Positions 8,813 to 16,997 of a stretch of 64,000 bases of DNA are shown here, in pieces. The position numbers were made by a program, and so were the translations under genes. The notes beneath the pieces were generated by a model. That model made no database searches. It was not told the DNA's origin and was given only the letters and a program-made list of their open reading frames with translations. The first letter of the stretch is position 1. Each line of letters opens with the position of its first letter. Source of the DNA: CAZZBK01 sp964387325 (lineage in GTDB: Bacteria > Planctomycetota > Planctomycetia > Pirellulales > PNKZ01). Where the stretch lies: positions 1 to 64,000 of the forward strand of contig CAYLYE010000001.1 of assembly GCA_964387325.1 (NCBI GenBank), in the 5' to 3' direction.

Positions 8813-10435
8813 ATGATCCGATCGCCACTTGGGCGCTTTGCATTATTAGCCTGTTTGTTCGTGGCGTCGCCGCTATGGGCTGCCAAGCCCGGCAAGGCCG
8901 AGCTCGAACAGGCCATCGATCGTAAGCTCACGGCCGAAGGGGTCGATTCGTTGGGCGAGGTGATCAACCTCTGTCAGCATGCGCTGGATAAAGGGCTCGA
9001 CACGGAAGATGAAGAGTTTGCCAAGAAACTGCTGGCTTCGACGCTGTCGCAGCGTGGCGAGGCGCTCTCCGATGCGATCTTCAAGCCCGAGCAGCCCGAC
9101 CCACGTTGGCCACAGTTGCGCAAGCTTGCGCTGGCCGATCTGGAACGGTCGCTGCGGCACGAAACCGAACAACCGAAGGTGTACATCACGGTCGCACGGT
9201 TGCAGGCCCTTCCGGGCGGCGACGACGACAAGGCCATTGCCGCGCTCGACGAGGCGATCAAACGGAGCGGCAAAGACGTCGAGACCCGTTTCCAAGCGAT
9301 CATCATGCGTTCCTCGTTGCATGATAATATCGACGACAAACTCGGCGACTTGGGCGAAGCCATTCAGTTGAAGCCCACCGAGGCGATGCCGCTGCGCGCT
9401 CGTGGGGCGCTTTACATGGCGGCACAAAAAGCCGAGAAGGCGCTCGAGGATTTCGAGGCGGCGCTCAAGCTCGAACCCGACCACGCGATCACGCTCGAAG
9501 CCAAGGGGGCGGCGCTCGCGCTGCTCGACCGGCTCGAAGAGTCGCAGGCCGCGTATGCCAAGTCGGTCGCGTTGGCCCCCGAGTCCGTGTCGGCCCGGAT
9601 GCAACGCGCTCAGGTGTCGCTCATGCAGAAAAAATACGATGACGCGGTGGCCGACTTGAGCAAGGTGCTCGAGATCGATGGCAAGAACATCGCGGCGCGG
9701 ATGCTCAGGGCGCAGGTGCAATTGCGTCGCGAGCGCTTCGACGACGCACTTGTCGACGTGAATCAGGTCCTCAAGGCTCAGCCGAATTTGCCACCGGCGC
9801 TTCGCGCTCGAGCGCAGATTCAATTGGCGGCGGGCAAACCGCTCGAAGCGATCGCCGACTTGGAGCAGATCGCCACGGAGCAGCCCCAGGACCTCGAAAC
9901 GCTCTTCCAGTTGGCCGTGCTCTATCGAGCCCAGCACAGCTACGCCAAGGCCTTTGCCCTGTTCGACCGTGTGTTGAAGGTCAAGCCCGACGCTTGGTTC
10001 GTAGTCTACGGCCGGGCCGACACGTATCTGAGCGTGGGTCGGCACCGCGAGGCGTTCGCCGATTACGAGTCGGCCTACCACCTGGAAAAGGAAGATACCG
10101 GGTTGCTCAACAACTTTGCGTGGCTACTGGCCACGTCGCCTGACGAGAAGGTGCGTGACGGCAAGCGGGCGATCGAATTGGCCACGAAGGCGGCCGAGTT
10201 GACCCAGCACAAGCAGGCTCACATCCTCAGCACACTGGCGGCCGCTTATGCCGAGTCGGGGGATTTCGAGTCGGCCAAGAAATGGTCGCAACAAGCGCTC
10301 GAAGTGGCCGACAGCGCCCAGCGCGACGCACTCAAGCAGGAGCTGGCCAGTTACGAGGCTGGCAAGCCGTGGCGCGAGATGCAACAGGAAGACAAGAACG
10401 TGACACGTGCTCCAGAAGACAAGAAGTCGCGGTAA
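8813..10435 (+). CDS. Secreted tetratricopeptide-repeat protein
   Basis: 540 residues. The N-terminus MIRSPLGRFALLACLFVASPLWA is a typical signal peptide, with likely cleavage after the ALWA-like end near residue 23. The rest is almost wholly TPR units (recognisable in pairs such as EKALEDFEAALKLEPDHA), so it is a protein-binding scaffold, not an enzyme. The start at 8813 has a strong ribosome binding site (GGGAGG, 8 bases upstream) and opens directly on the signal peptide; the frame stays open upstream to 8636 without any sign of being coding. It is followed by a palindromic element shared with position 60641, which can end transcription from both sides. The role in the periplasm or envelope is unknown. 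Confidence 0.85.
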   Translation: MIRSPLGRFALLACLFVASPLWAAKPGKAELEQAIDRKLTAEGVDSLGEVINLCQHALDKGLDTEDEEFAKKLLASTLSQRGEALSDAIFKPEQPDPRWPQLRKLALADLERSLRHETEQPKVYITVARLQALPGGDDDKAIAALDEAIKRSGKDVETRFQAIIMRSSLHDNIDDKLGDLGEAIQLKPTEAMPLRARGALYMAAQKAEKALEDFEAALKLEPDHAITLEAKGAALALLDRLEESQAAYAKSVALAPESVSARMQRAQVSLMQKKYDDAVADLSKVLEIDGKNIAARMLRAQVQLRRERFDDALVDVNQVLKAQPNLPPALRARAQIQLAAGKPLEAIADLEQIATEQPQDLETLFQLAVLYRAQHSYAKAFALFDRVLKVKPDAWFVVYGRADTYLSVGRHREAFADYESAYHLEKEDTGLLNNFAWLLATSPDEKVRDGKRAIELATKAAELTQHKQAHILSTLAAAYAESGDFESAKKWSQQALEVADSAQRDALKQELASYEAGKPWREMQQEDKNVTRAPEDKKSR

Positions 10436-10444
10436 GCGAATCTG

Positions 10445-10521
10445 TTAGCCGCGACGCGGAGCGGAGCGCGTAAATAATGCTCACCGATACGCGATGCATA
10501 CGCACTCCGCGTCGCGGCTAA
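10445..10521. terminator. 17-bp palindrome between convergent genes (REP-like element copy 1)
   Basis: TTAGCCGCGACGCGGAG at 10445-10461 is perfectly complementary to 10505-10521, with a 43-base spacer. It starts 10 bases after the TPR gene stop and ends 30 bases before the accC stop on the other strand, so it may work as a terminator for both. A related element with the same TTAGCCGCGACGC core is at 60641-60675, also between convergent genes. Confidence 0.6.
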
Positions 10522-10551
10522 ATTGTTGCACATCAATGAACGTGCAATTGG

Positions 10552-11895
10552 CTAGTTCGTCCAGGTGCGCTCGATGAACGTCGTGTCGACGCGGCCCTCG
10601 ATAAAGGCATTGTGCCGCAAGATGTCTTGCAGACGCGGCACGGTCGTGCGGATGCCCTCGATACGCAACTCGCTCAGAGCACGCTGCATCGCGGCGATCG
10701 CTTCGTCGCGCGTGGGACGATGCACCAGCAGCTTGCCGATCATCGAGTCGTAGTTCGGCGGCACGACATAGCCCGCGTGGGCATGCGAGTCCCAGCGGAC
10801 ACCGTAGCCGCCGGGGATATACATCTTCTCAATCTTGCCGGGGCACGGCTGAAAATTCTTGGCCGGGTCTTCGGCGCAGATGCGACACTCGATCGCGCAG
10901 CCGCGATGCACAATGTCGTCCTGGGTGAACGGCAGCTTCTCGCCCGAGGCGACCCGTAGCTGCATCTGAATCAAGTCGATGCCGGTCACCAATTCGGTGA
11001 CGGGATGCTCGACCTGGATGCGAGCGTTGACTTCAATGAAGTAGAAGTTGCCCTGCTTGTCGACGATGAACTCGACGGTACCGGCGTTGGTGTAACCCGA
11101 TTCCTTGACGAGCCGGACGGCCGCCTCGCAAATCGAGCGGCGGATATTGGCGTCGAGATTCGGAGCGGGACTTTCCTCGATCACCTTCTGGTGACGACGC
11201 TGCATCGAGCAGTCACGCTCCCAGAGGTGGACCGCGTTGCCGTGCTGATCGGCGAGCACCTGCACCTCGACATGGCGCGGATGCTCGACGTATTTCTCGA
11301 GGTAGACGCCGGCATTGCCAAACGCGGCTTGAGCCTCGGCCTGCGCTTGCTGCATGCCCGTTTTGAGCGAGAGGTCGTTCTGGGCGACACGCATGCCACG
11401 GCCACCACCGCCGGCCGTCGCTTTGATCAACACCGGATAGCCAATCTCATGTGCGATGCGGAGCGCGTCGCGCTCGTCGGCCAGCAGGCCCTCGCTGCCG
11501 GGTACGCACGGTACCTTGGCGCGGCGGGCAATCGATTTGGCCGTGTTCTTGTCCCCCAAGGCGCGCATCGCCTCGGGCGAAGGCCCAATGAAGTCGATCT
11601 TGCAGGCTCGACAGACCTCGTTGAAGTGAGCGTTCTCGCTCAAAAAGCCATAGCCGGGATGAATCGCCTGAACGTTGCCCACCTCGGCGGCGCTGATGAC
11701 GCGATCGATTTTCAGGTAGCTGTCGGAGCTTTTGCCTGGGCCGACACAGAAGGCCTCGTCGGCCAGGTCGAGGTACTGCGCGCCGCGGTCAGCTTCGCTG
11801 AAGATGGCGACGGTTTCGATGCCGAGCTCTTTGCAGGCGCGAATGACGCGCAGGGCAATCTCGCCCCGGTTGGCCACCAGAATGCGTTGGAACAT
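10552..11895 (-). CDS. accC: Acetyl-CoA carboxylase, biotin carboxylase subunit
   Basis: ATP-dependent carboxylation of the biotin on AccB, the first half-reaction in making malonyl-CoA for fatty acids. 447 residues, matching E. coli AccC (449). Starts MFQRILVANRGEIALRVIRA, the family N-terminus; the ATP-grasp domain shows the glycine-rich loop GGGGRGMRVA and the HPGYGFLSENA motif; the EVNARIQVEHPVTE segment carries catalytic residues, including Glu and Arg. The start is taken at 11895 because it matches the family start exactly; the upstream in-frame extension (to 12015) has no family character. It lies 64 bases downstream of accB, giving the usual accB-accC operon. Confidence 0.97.
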   Translation of the reverse strand: MFQRILVANRGEIALRVIRACKELGIETVAIFSEADRGAQYLDLADEAFCVGPGKSSDSYLKIDRVISAAEVGNVQAIHPGYGFLSENAHFNEVCRACKIDFIGPSPEAMRALGDKNTAKSIARRAKVPCVPGSEGLLADERDALRIAHEIGYPVLIKATAGGGGRGMRVAQNDLSLKTGMQQAQAEAQAAFGNAGVYLEKYVEHPRHVEVQVLADQHGNAVHLWERDCSMQRRHQKVIEESPAPNLDANIRRSICEAAVRLVKESGYTNAGTVEFIVDKQGNFYFIEVNARIQVEHPVTELVTGIDLIQMQLRVASGEKLPFTQDDIVHRGCAIECRICAEDPAKNFQPCPGKIEKMYIPGGYGVRWDSHAHAGYVVPPNYDSMIGKLLVHRPTRDEAIAAMQRALSELRIEGIRTTVPRLQDILRHNAFIEGRVDTTFIERTWTN

Positions 11896-11959
11896 GGTAC
11901 TTATTAGCTGTCGAGCGGGTAGAGGGCAGAGGTTGCTTGCAACAGTGTCTCGCGCGGCG

Positions 11960-12448
11960 TTACTTCGAGGGGGTAACGCGGAACAACGGCTGTCCGTATT
12001 CGACGGCCTCGCCATTTTGGGCCAGCACGGCCGTAATCTGGCCCGAGCACTCGGCCGGAATCTCGTTAAAGACCTTCATGGCCTCGATGATGCACACGAC
12101 CGATTCAGGGCCGACATGATCGCCAACCTTGACGAACGGCGCCGCCTCGGGGCTCGATGAGGTGAAAAACGTACCGACCATCGGGCTTTTGACCACGATC
12201 GATTTGTCGTCGACCGCCGGCTTCGCGGCCGGGGTCGAAGCGGCTCCGCCAGCAGGAGCCGCGGGGGCCATGGCGACCGGAGGCGCAACGTGCGTGACGA
12301 CCGAGAGGCCTTCCTTACGCAATCGGACCCGCAAATTGCCATCGCGGAGATCGACCTCGCCGAGGCCGTGTTTGTTCATCAACTCGACCAAGCGACGCAG
12401 TTTTTGCAGGTCAAAAATATCGCCCGAAGTGGATCCTGAGTCTGACAT
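11960..12448 (-). CDS. accB: Acetyl-CoA carboxylase, biotin carboxyl carrier protein
   Basis: Carries biotin between biotin carboxylase and carboxyltransferase. 162 residues (E. coli 156). The N-terminal part (IFDLQKLRRLVELMNKHGLGEVDL) is the typical helical region, followed by an Ala/Pro-rich linker (residues 65-82) and the biotinyl domain with CIIEAMKVFNE, where the Lys of EAMK is the biotinylation site. The ATG at 12448 is preferred over an in-frame GTG at 12463. First gene of the accB-accC pair; any promoter must lie in the spacer 12449-12841. Confidence 0.96.
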   Translation of the reverse strand: MSDSGSTSGDIFDLQKLRRLVELMNKHGLGEVDLRDGNLRVRLRKEGLSVVTHVAPPVAMAPAAPAGGAASTPAAKPAVDDKSIVVKSPMVGTFFTSSSPEAAPFVKVGDHVGPESVVCIIEAMKVFNEIPAECSGQITAVLAQNGEAVEYGQPLFRVTPSK

Positions 12449-12841
12449 ATCGTTACAACCCACGAGCTAGAGAATGTTGACGTAGTTGAAGTTAGAACGA
12501 TCACGGGGCCCTGCTCGGCGCACACCATCGTACCCGTGCGAAACCCTTGGGGTGTCACGGGACATGGTTGAGTCGTGGCTGAATAAGCACAACTCGGTAC
12601 GGGCATTTAAGTTTGGGCGAAATCTTAACCGTCGCCAGGGGGGGTCGTCAAGGTAGGGGAGCTACGATGTAACAAAGCTCTGCCGGGGTCATCGAGAGTC
12701 GACTTTTGTGATTGGATGCCACGAAAAGACTTGCGATCGCGCGAGGGGGGCGGCTGTTTCGCCCCCTCAATGAAATACCGAGAGCCCGGCAAAACGGCCG
12801 GGCTCTCGTGGCGGAAGCACAAACGCGACGGCAGGCTTAAC
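12449..12841. other. Intergenic spacer upstream of accB
   Basis: About 390 bases without a coding signal. The part near 12779-12808 holds a strong hairpin (listed separately), and 12742-12770 can form a second G/C-rich hairpin (GGGGGCG facing CGCCCCC). The rest presumably contains the accB promoter, but I cannot point to convincing -35/-10 elements. Confidence 0.5.
12779..12808 (-). terminator. Perfect 12-bp hairpin downstream of the DUF1571 gene
   Basis: CGAGAGCCCGGC at 12779-12790 is fully complementary to 12797-12808, with a 6-base loop. It lies 34 bases past the stop of the minus-strand gene that ends at 12842. On the minus strand it is followed by a short T-rich stretch, so an intrinsic terminator is likely, though the T run is weak. 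Confidence 0.65.
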
Positions 12842-13768
12842 TTAGCGGCCGTTGTACTGATACGCCGGGTTGTCGGCGCTGAAGTCATGGTCGCTCAGCG
12901 GGACCCCCAGTTGCAAATTGGCAAAGACGTACGACTCTTCGAGCGGGAGGTCACGGTCGCCGCGGCGCGGGAAGCCAAAGTTCTGCAACCCGATCGGCAC
13001 CATGTGCTCTTTGTCAAAGTAAACATTGACCTTATGGAAATCGAGGCCCGGGTAAGGCTTCTCGTAGATGAACGTGTAGCAAATGCAGTCGCGACCGGCG
13101 AGCTTGGCATTCTCGTTCAGACTGGGATGAATCCCCTCGGCTTTCCGCTGATGCCCCGCCTCGGCGTATTCCAGCAGTCGGCGGGTCACATTCCACAGAC
13201 CAATCTCGGTGATCGGGCGACGATTGTTTTCCATCGCCCGCTCCGAGAGCGGCTCGAGCTTGATGAGCGGAACGATCTTTCGCTTCCAACCAGCCGGATG
13301 CGCCAGCACGAGGTTGTCGTTCGCGCCACGTTGCCAGATGGCCTCTTGACCGGCCGAAGGGGTCTCCCAACGCATATAAGCACTGAGCGGTTCCTTGCGA
13401 ACCTTCAGGTTAATGATGTTCAGATCTTGCAACTGCCCGTCGACGCGCTCTTGCTTGTGGAACACACACTGCATGGTCGATATGGTCGCCAATTTCTCGT
13501 GCGATTGGCGAAGCGTTTGCATAAAACGGACAAAGACCTTCTGCTCTTCCGTGAGCGAGGACATGTCGATCACGCCATCGAACTTGGGCGATGACGCGGT
13601 CGCGACGTTCGCAACCCGTTCGGGCTCGCGGGGCTTCTCGGGTTCGGCAGCGATCAGACCGCCCGTGACAAAACCCAAGGCCGCGGCGGCAATCGCCGAG
13701 CGCTGCCAGCATCGAGACCAAAACGAGCGATTCGAACCAGAAAGGCTAACAGGCAAACAATTCGACAT
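12842..13768 (-). CDS. DUF1571-type exported protein
   Basis: 308 residues with an N-terminal region containing one hydrophobic stretch (residues 22-40, AIAAAALGFVTGGLIAA) that fits a signal peptide or anchor. The body resembles the DUF1571 family common in planctomycetes: a segment on MQCVFHKQERVDGQL, then KVRKEPLSAYMRW and a C-terminal FDKEHMVPIGLQNFGFP. These features suggest a LolA/LppX-like fold that would bind a lipid or another apolar ligand in the periplasm, but this is inference. Standing alone, followed by a clear hairpin terminator. Divergent from the epimerase-like gene at 14022; the shared 250-base spacer is the likely promoter region. Confidence 0.75.
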   Translation of the reverse strand: MSNCLPVSLSGSNRSFWSRCWQRSAIAAAALGFVTGGLIAAEPEKPREPERVANVATASSPKFDGVIDMSSLTEEQKVFVRFMQTLRQSHEKLATISTMQCVFHKQERVDGQLQDLNIINLKVRKEPLSAYMRWETPSAGQEAIWQRGANDNLVLAHPAGWKRKIVPLIKLEPLSERAMENNRRPITEIGLWNVTRRLLEYAEAGHQRKAEGIHPSLNENAKLAGRDCICYTFIYEKPYPGLDFHKVNVYFDKEHMVPIGLQNFGFPRRGDRDLPLEESYVFANLQLGVPLSDHDFSADNPAYQYNGR

Positions 13769-14021
13769 AGCGCTGTCCTTGCGGCTGATTGGATGCGAAC
13801 GAGCGGACGCTTATGCAGGTCACCTCGACGCAACTCCAGCCGATTAGTGAGATATTTGTCATGGGGTAGCGCGGATGCTACCGCCCGCAAGGTTTGTTGC
13901 CATCAGGGGCTACGGCGGTCACAATCAAATCCAAACGTGTCCCTAGGCGGTCTGACAACCAGTTCATTTCTGGCCACCAAAAAGATCCGTAAGTTATTTA
14001 ACGGCAAAGGATTAAATCCAC

Positions 14022-14882
14022 ATGGCAGATAAGCTCGTCATCGGATGCGGTTATCTGGGCCGGCGCGTCGCCGAAGCCTGGCAACGTGACGGCCACCGCG
14101 TGTGGGTCACGACCCGAAGTGAACCGCGGGCAAAAATATTTTCAGAAAGTCAATTTTTGCCGCTGTTGCTCGATGTGACCGAGCCCGACCGCTTTCCGGC
14201 GCTGCCCGAGGTGGCGACCGTGCTGTTCGCCGTGGGCTTTGACCGAGAGGCCCAAAAACCCCAACACGCGGTCTATGTCGAGGGGCTCAAGCACATCCTC
14301 AGCGCGTTGCCCACGACGGTCTCGCGGTTCATCTACATCTCGTCGACCGGAGTGTACGGTTCAACCGCCGGTGACAGCGTCGACGAAGACACACCCGCCG
14401 TTCCACTGCGCGAGGGGGGCCGCGCTTGCCTGGCCGCCGAACAACTCTTAGCAGCCTCGCCGCTCGGCGCGCGAAGCATCATCCTCCGACTGGCAGGCAT
14501 CTACGGACCGCTGCGCGTACCGCGTGCCGAGTCCATTCGTCGCGGCGATCCGATCGACGCACCGGCTGACGGCTATTTGAATCTCATTCACGTCGACGAC
14601 GCGGTGCAGATCGTTCAAGCGGTCGAACGGCTCACCCCGCCCCGACGCTACGTAGTCTCGGATGGGCAACCGTGTTTGCGCGGTGAATATTACACCGAGA
14701 TCGCACGATTGCTCGACGCGCCGCCGCCAACGTTTGTGGACCCGGCCCCACAGAGTCCGGCCGCTCAACGTGCCGCGAGCGACAAGCGTATCGATCCGCG
14801 TCGGTTATTTGCCGACATCGATGTGACGTTGCGTTATCCGTCGTATCGTGAAGGGCTGGCGAGCGAAGTGCGAAAGGGTTGA
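14022..14882 (+). CDS. NAD-dependent epimerase/dehydratase-like SDR protein
   Basis: 286 residues of the extended short-chain dehydrogenase type resembling E. coli YeeZ. The N-terminus KLVIGCGYLGRRVAEAW is a Rossmann dinucleotide-binding loop with GCGYLGRR in place of GxxGxxG. FIYISSTGVYG contains the Ser/Tyr region; the usual YxxxK is not obvious (the region reads EGGRACLAAEQLL), so classical dehydrogenase catalysis is doubtful. LIHVDDAVQIV is a family motif. The substrate is unknown. Single gene between divergent DUF1571 and the small basic protein on the other strand. Confidence 0.75.
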   Translation: MADKLVIGCGYLGRRVAEAWQRDGHRVWVTTRSEPRAKIFSESQFLPLLLDVTEPDRFPALPEVATVLFAVGFDREAQKPQHAVYVEGLKHILSALPTTVSRFIYISSTGVYGSTAGDSVDEDTPAVPLREGGRACLAAEQLLAASPLGARSIILRLAGIYGPLRVPRAESIRRGDPIDAPADGYLNLIHVDDAVQIVQAVERLTPPRRYVVSDGQPCLRGEYYTEIARLLDAPPPTFVDPAPQSPAAQRAASDKRIDPRRLFADIDVTLRYPSYREGLASEVRKG

Positions 14883-15046
14883 TGGGCAAGAGTCGCGGCT
14901 GTCGAAGGGGGCAAGCTCAAGTCGCGGCTGGTTGAGCGCGCGCGGCAACTCGAGCCGACAGGGCTTGGCATTCACGATGTGGGGAGCGGGATAAAACGAA
15001 TCGCTGCGACAACGTAGGCTCGCTTGAGCCTGTTCGAGCCGTGCGA

Positions 15047-15136
15047 CTAGCCCTTGCGATGGCGGATGCGAGCGCGCATACGACGCTTCTTGCGACCCAC
15101 CTTACGACGTCCCTTACCAGTCTTCTTCACACCCAC
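15047..15136 (-). CDS. 29-residue highly basic protein, possible ribosome-associated
   Basis: A very short frame starting with GTG at 15136: V/M-G-V-K-K-T-G-K-G-R-R-K-V-G-R and then a run of K/R ending HRKG. 18 of the 29 residues are Lys, Arg or His. A GGGAG ribosome binding site lies 7 bases upstream of the GTG, which supports the start; the frame is open upstream to 15295, but that part looks non-coding. The composition and RRK..KKRRM pattern remind me of the tiny AURKAIP1/COX24-type (bS22/mS38) ribosomal proteins, but the match is weak and made by eye. It could also be another nucleic-acid-binding peptide. Confidence 0.55.
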   Translation of the reverse strand: MGVKKTGKGRRKVGRKKRRMRARIRHRKG

Positions 15137-15425
15137 GTCGTCACTCCCGCACGAAATGAATTCTCTGAAACGATCCCACAGGGCTCGACAGCGATCTGCC
15201 GAGGCGATTTTTTTGGCGGACAACGCAGTTACTGAGCTAGGGCAACCAACGGAAGCCCGGTGATTCCCGGCCTCACGATGCTCGCCGGGGCTCAATTAGC
15301 CACGCATGCTTAAATCGTCCGCAAACGTAACCCGCGAATCTACTACACTCTTCGACCGGGGGCAAGGGTGCAATGCTCGATTCCGCGGCCTTGAGTCCCA
15401 CCGCCCGCTCACCTATCCTGCCAAC

Positions 15426-16754
15426 ATGACTGCCGTTTCTGTCTCAACCGTGCCGATCGACGACCGGAGCGCTCGGTGGCTGATTGTCGGCGCGGGCTCG
15501 TCGGGGCTCGTCGCGGCCAAAACCTTTGGCCAGCTCGGTCTCCCTTACGATTGTATCGAACGCGAGGACGACGTCGGCGGCAATTGGTACTACGGCAAGC
15601 CCCGGAGCAGCGTCTACGCCTCGACGCATCTGATCAGCTCGAAGCGGCTCACCGAGTACACCGATTTTCCGATGCCGCGCGAGTACCCAGAGTACCCCAG
15701 CCATCGCCAGGCCTGGGAGTATCTCCGCGCCTTTGCCCGACACTTCCAACTCTACGACTCGATCGAATTCAATCAGTCGCTCGTGAACGCGGCTCCAAGC
15801 GACAACGGTTGGCTGATGACGTTCGCCGACGGCTCGCGGCGACGATATCGTGGCTTAATCATTGCCAACGGCCACAACTGGGACCCGCAATGGCCCAACT
15901 ATCCGGGCACATTTGCCGGCACGGTGCTGCACTCGTGCCAGTATAAAACCCCCGACGTGCTCGTGGGCCGACGTGTGCTCGTCGTCGGTGGCGGGAACTC
16001 AGGCTGTGACATCGCCGTCGAGAGCGCACAACATGCCGCCGCGACGTATCACAGTCTGCGCCGCGGCTACCATTATCTGCCGAAACTCGTGTTCGGTCGA
16101 CCCATCGATCAAGCGGGCGAACGCTATCTGCGCTGGCGCGTCCCGCTGTTCATACGGCGCATGATTTCGAGCCTAGTATCGCGATTAGTGCTCGGTCGCC
16201 CCGAGCGATTTCACCTGCCTCGACCCGATCATCGGCTGTTCGAGACGCACCCGATCATCAACTCGCAGATGATGTACTACGCGGCCCACGGACGGTTACA
16301 GCCCAAGCCCGACATTGCCGAGTTAGCACCGCAGCGCGTGCGGTTTGTGGATGGCAGCGAGGCCGAGGTGGATGTGATTGTCTACGCCACCGGCTTCAAG
16401 ATCACGATTCCGTTTGTCGACCCGGGACTGTTCGACTGGCGCGACGATCGGCCCGAGTTGTACCTGAACGTGTTTCATCCGCAGCGCGACGACCTGTTTG
16501 TGCTTGGCCTGATTCAGCCCGATAGTGGCCAATGGGGTTTGGTCGACTATCAGTCGCAACTTGTCGCCCGGTATGTGCAAGCGTGCGTCGAACGTCCCGC
16601 TCAGGCCGAGCGATTTCGTCGCCAAAAGGCCTTAGAGAAACCCGACTTGGGGCACGGCATCCGGTATATTCGCTCCCCTCGGCATCGACTCGAGGTCGAG
16701 CACTTCAGCTATCGGCAGCGGCTCCAGAAGGGCCTGCGGCAGCTGAGCCCGTGA
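15426..16754 (+). CDS. Flavin-containing monooxygenase-like NAD(P)/FAD protein
   Basis: 442 residues. The FAD-binding GAGSSG is near residue 22 (WLIVGAGSSGLVAAK), followed by VGGNWYYGK typical of flavin monooxygenases. A second, NADPH-type Rossmann motif VVGGGNSGCDIA lies near residue 190. Between them FAGTVLHSCQY matches the FxGxxxHxxxY fingerprint of class B monooxygenases. Such enzymes oxygenate N, S or carbonyl groups using NADPH and O2; the substrate is unknown. I took the ATG at 15426 because the dinucleotide fold begins soon after; the frame is open from 15306. The gene is followed by a strong hairpin at 16787. Confidence 0.85.
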   Translation: MTAVSVSTVPIDDRSARWLIVGAGSSGLVAAKTFGQLGLPYDCIEREDDVGGNWYYGKPRSSVYASTHLISSKRLTEYTDFPMPREYPEYPSHRQAWEYLRAFARHFQLYDSIEFNQSLVNAAPSDNGWLMTFADGSRRRYRGLIIANGHNWDPQWPNYPGTFAGTVLHSCQYKTPDVLVGRRVLVVGGGNSGCDIAVESAQHAAATYHSLRRGYHYLPKLVFGRPIDQAGERYLRWRVPLFIRRMISSLVSRLVLGRPERFHLPRPDHRLFETHPIINSQMMYYAAHGRLQPKPDIAELAPQRVRFVDGSEAEVDVIVYATGFKITIPFVDPGLFDWRDDRPELYLNVFHPQRDDLFVLGLIQPDSGQWGLVDYQSQLVARYVQACVERPAQAERFRRQKALEKPDLGHGIRYIRSPRHRLEVEHFSYRQRLQKGLRQLSP

Positions 16755-16786
16755 GTAACTCGACTCCCCCCCCACGTTTGATCTCC

Positions 16787-16812
16787 GATCCGGGGGCGTG
16801 CGCCCCCGGATC
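16787..16812 (+). terminator. Hairpin downstream of the monooxygenase gene
   Basis: GATCCGGGGGC at 16787-16797 pairs perfectly with 16802-16812 across a 4-base loop, 32 bases after the stop codon. The following bases are only moderately T-rich, so it may be an intrinsic terminator or an RNA-stabilising hairpin. Confidence 0.6.
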
Positions 16813-16997
16813 ATTCAGCTCTGTCAGCCATGTTGAGTCAAACATAACGAGATTCGGGGGCTCACGCCGATCGGCTCGCTGCCTTCATGGCGAAACTCTC
16901 TTGCAAACACCACCTATAACTCTGCTGCGGGGGTGGTTAGAATAAGACGGCACCACGTCCCCCCTCGCGATCAACCTCGTTTGATAATACTGCGGTT

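Noticed and set aside
14883..15046. Possible tRNA or repeat in the spacer with two AGTCGCGGCTG copies
   Set aside because: No cloverleaf can be folded by eye and the two copies are too short and isolated to call a repeat.
15137..15295. N-terminal extension of the 29-residue basic protein
   Set aside because: The upstream in-frame codons have no basic bias and no ribosome site, whereas the GTG at 15136 does.
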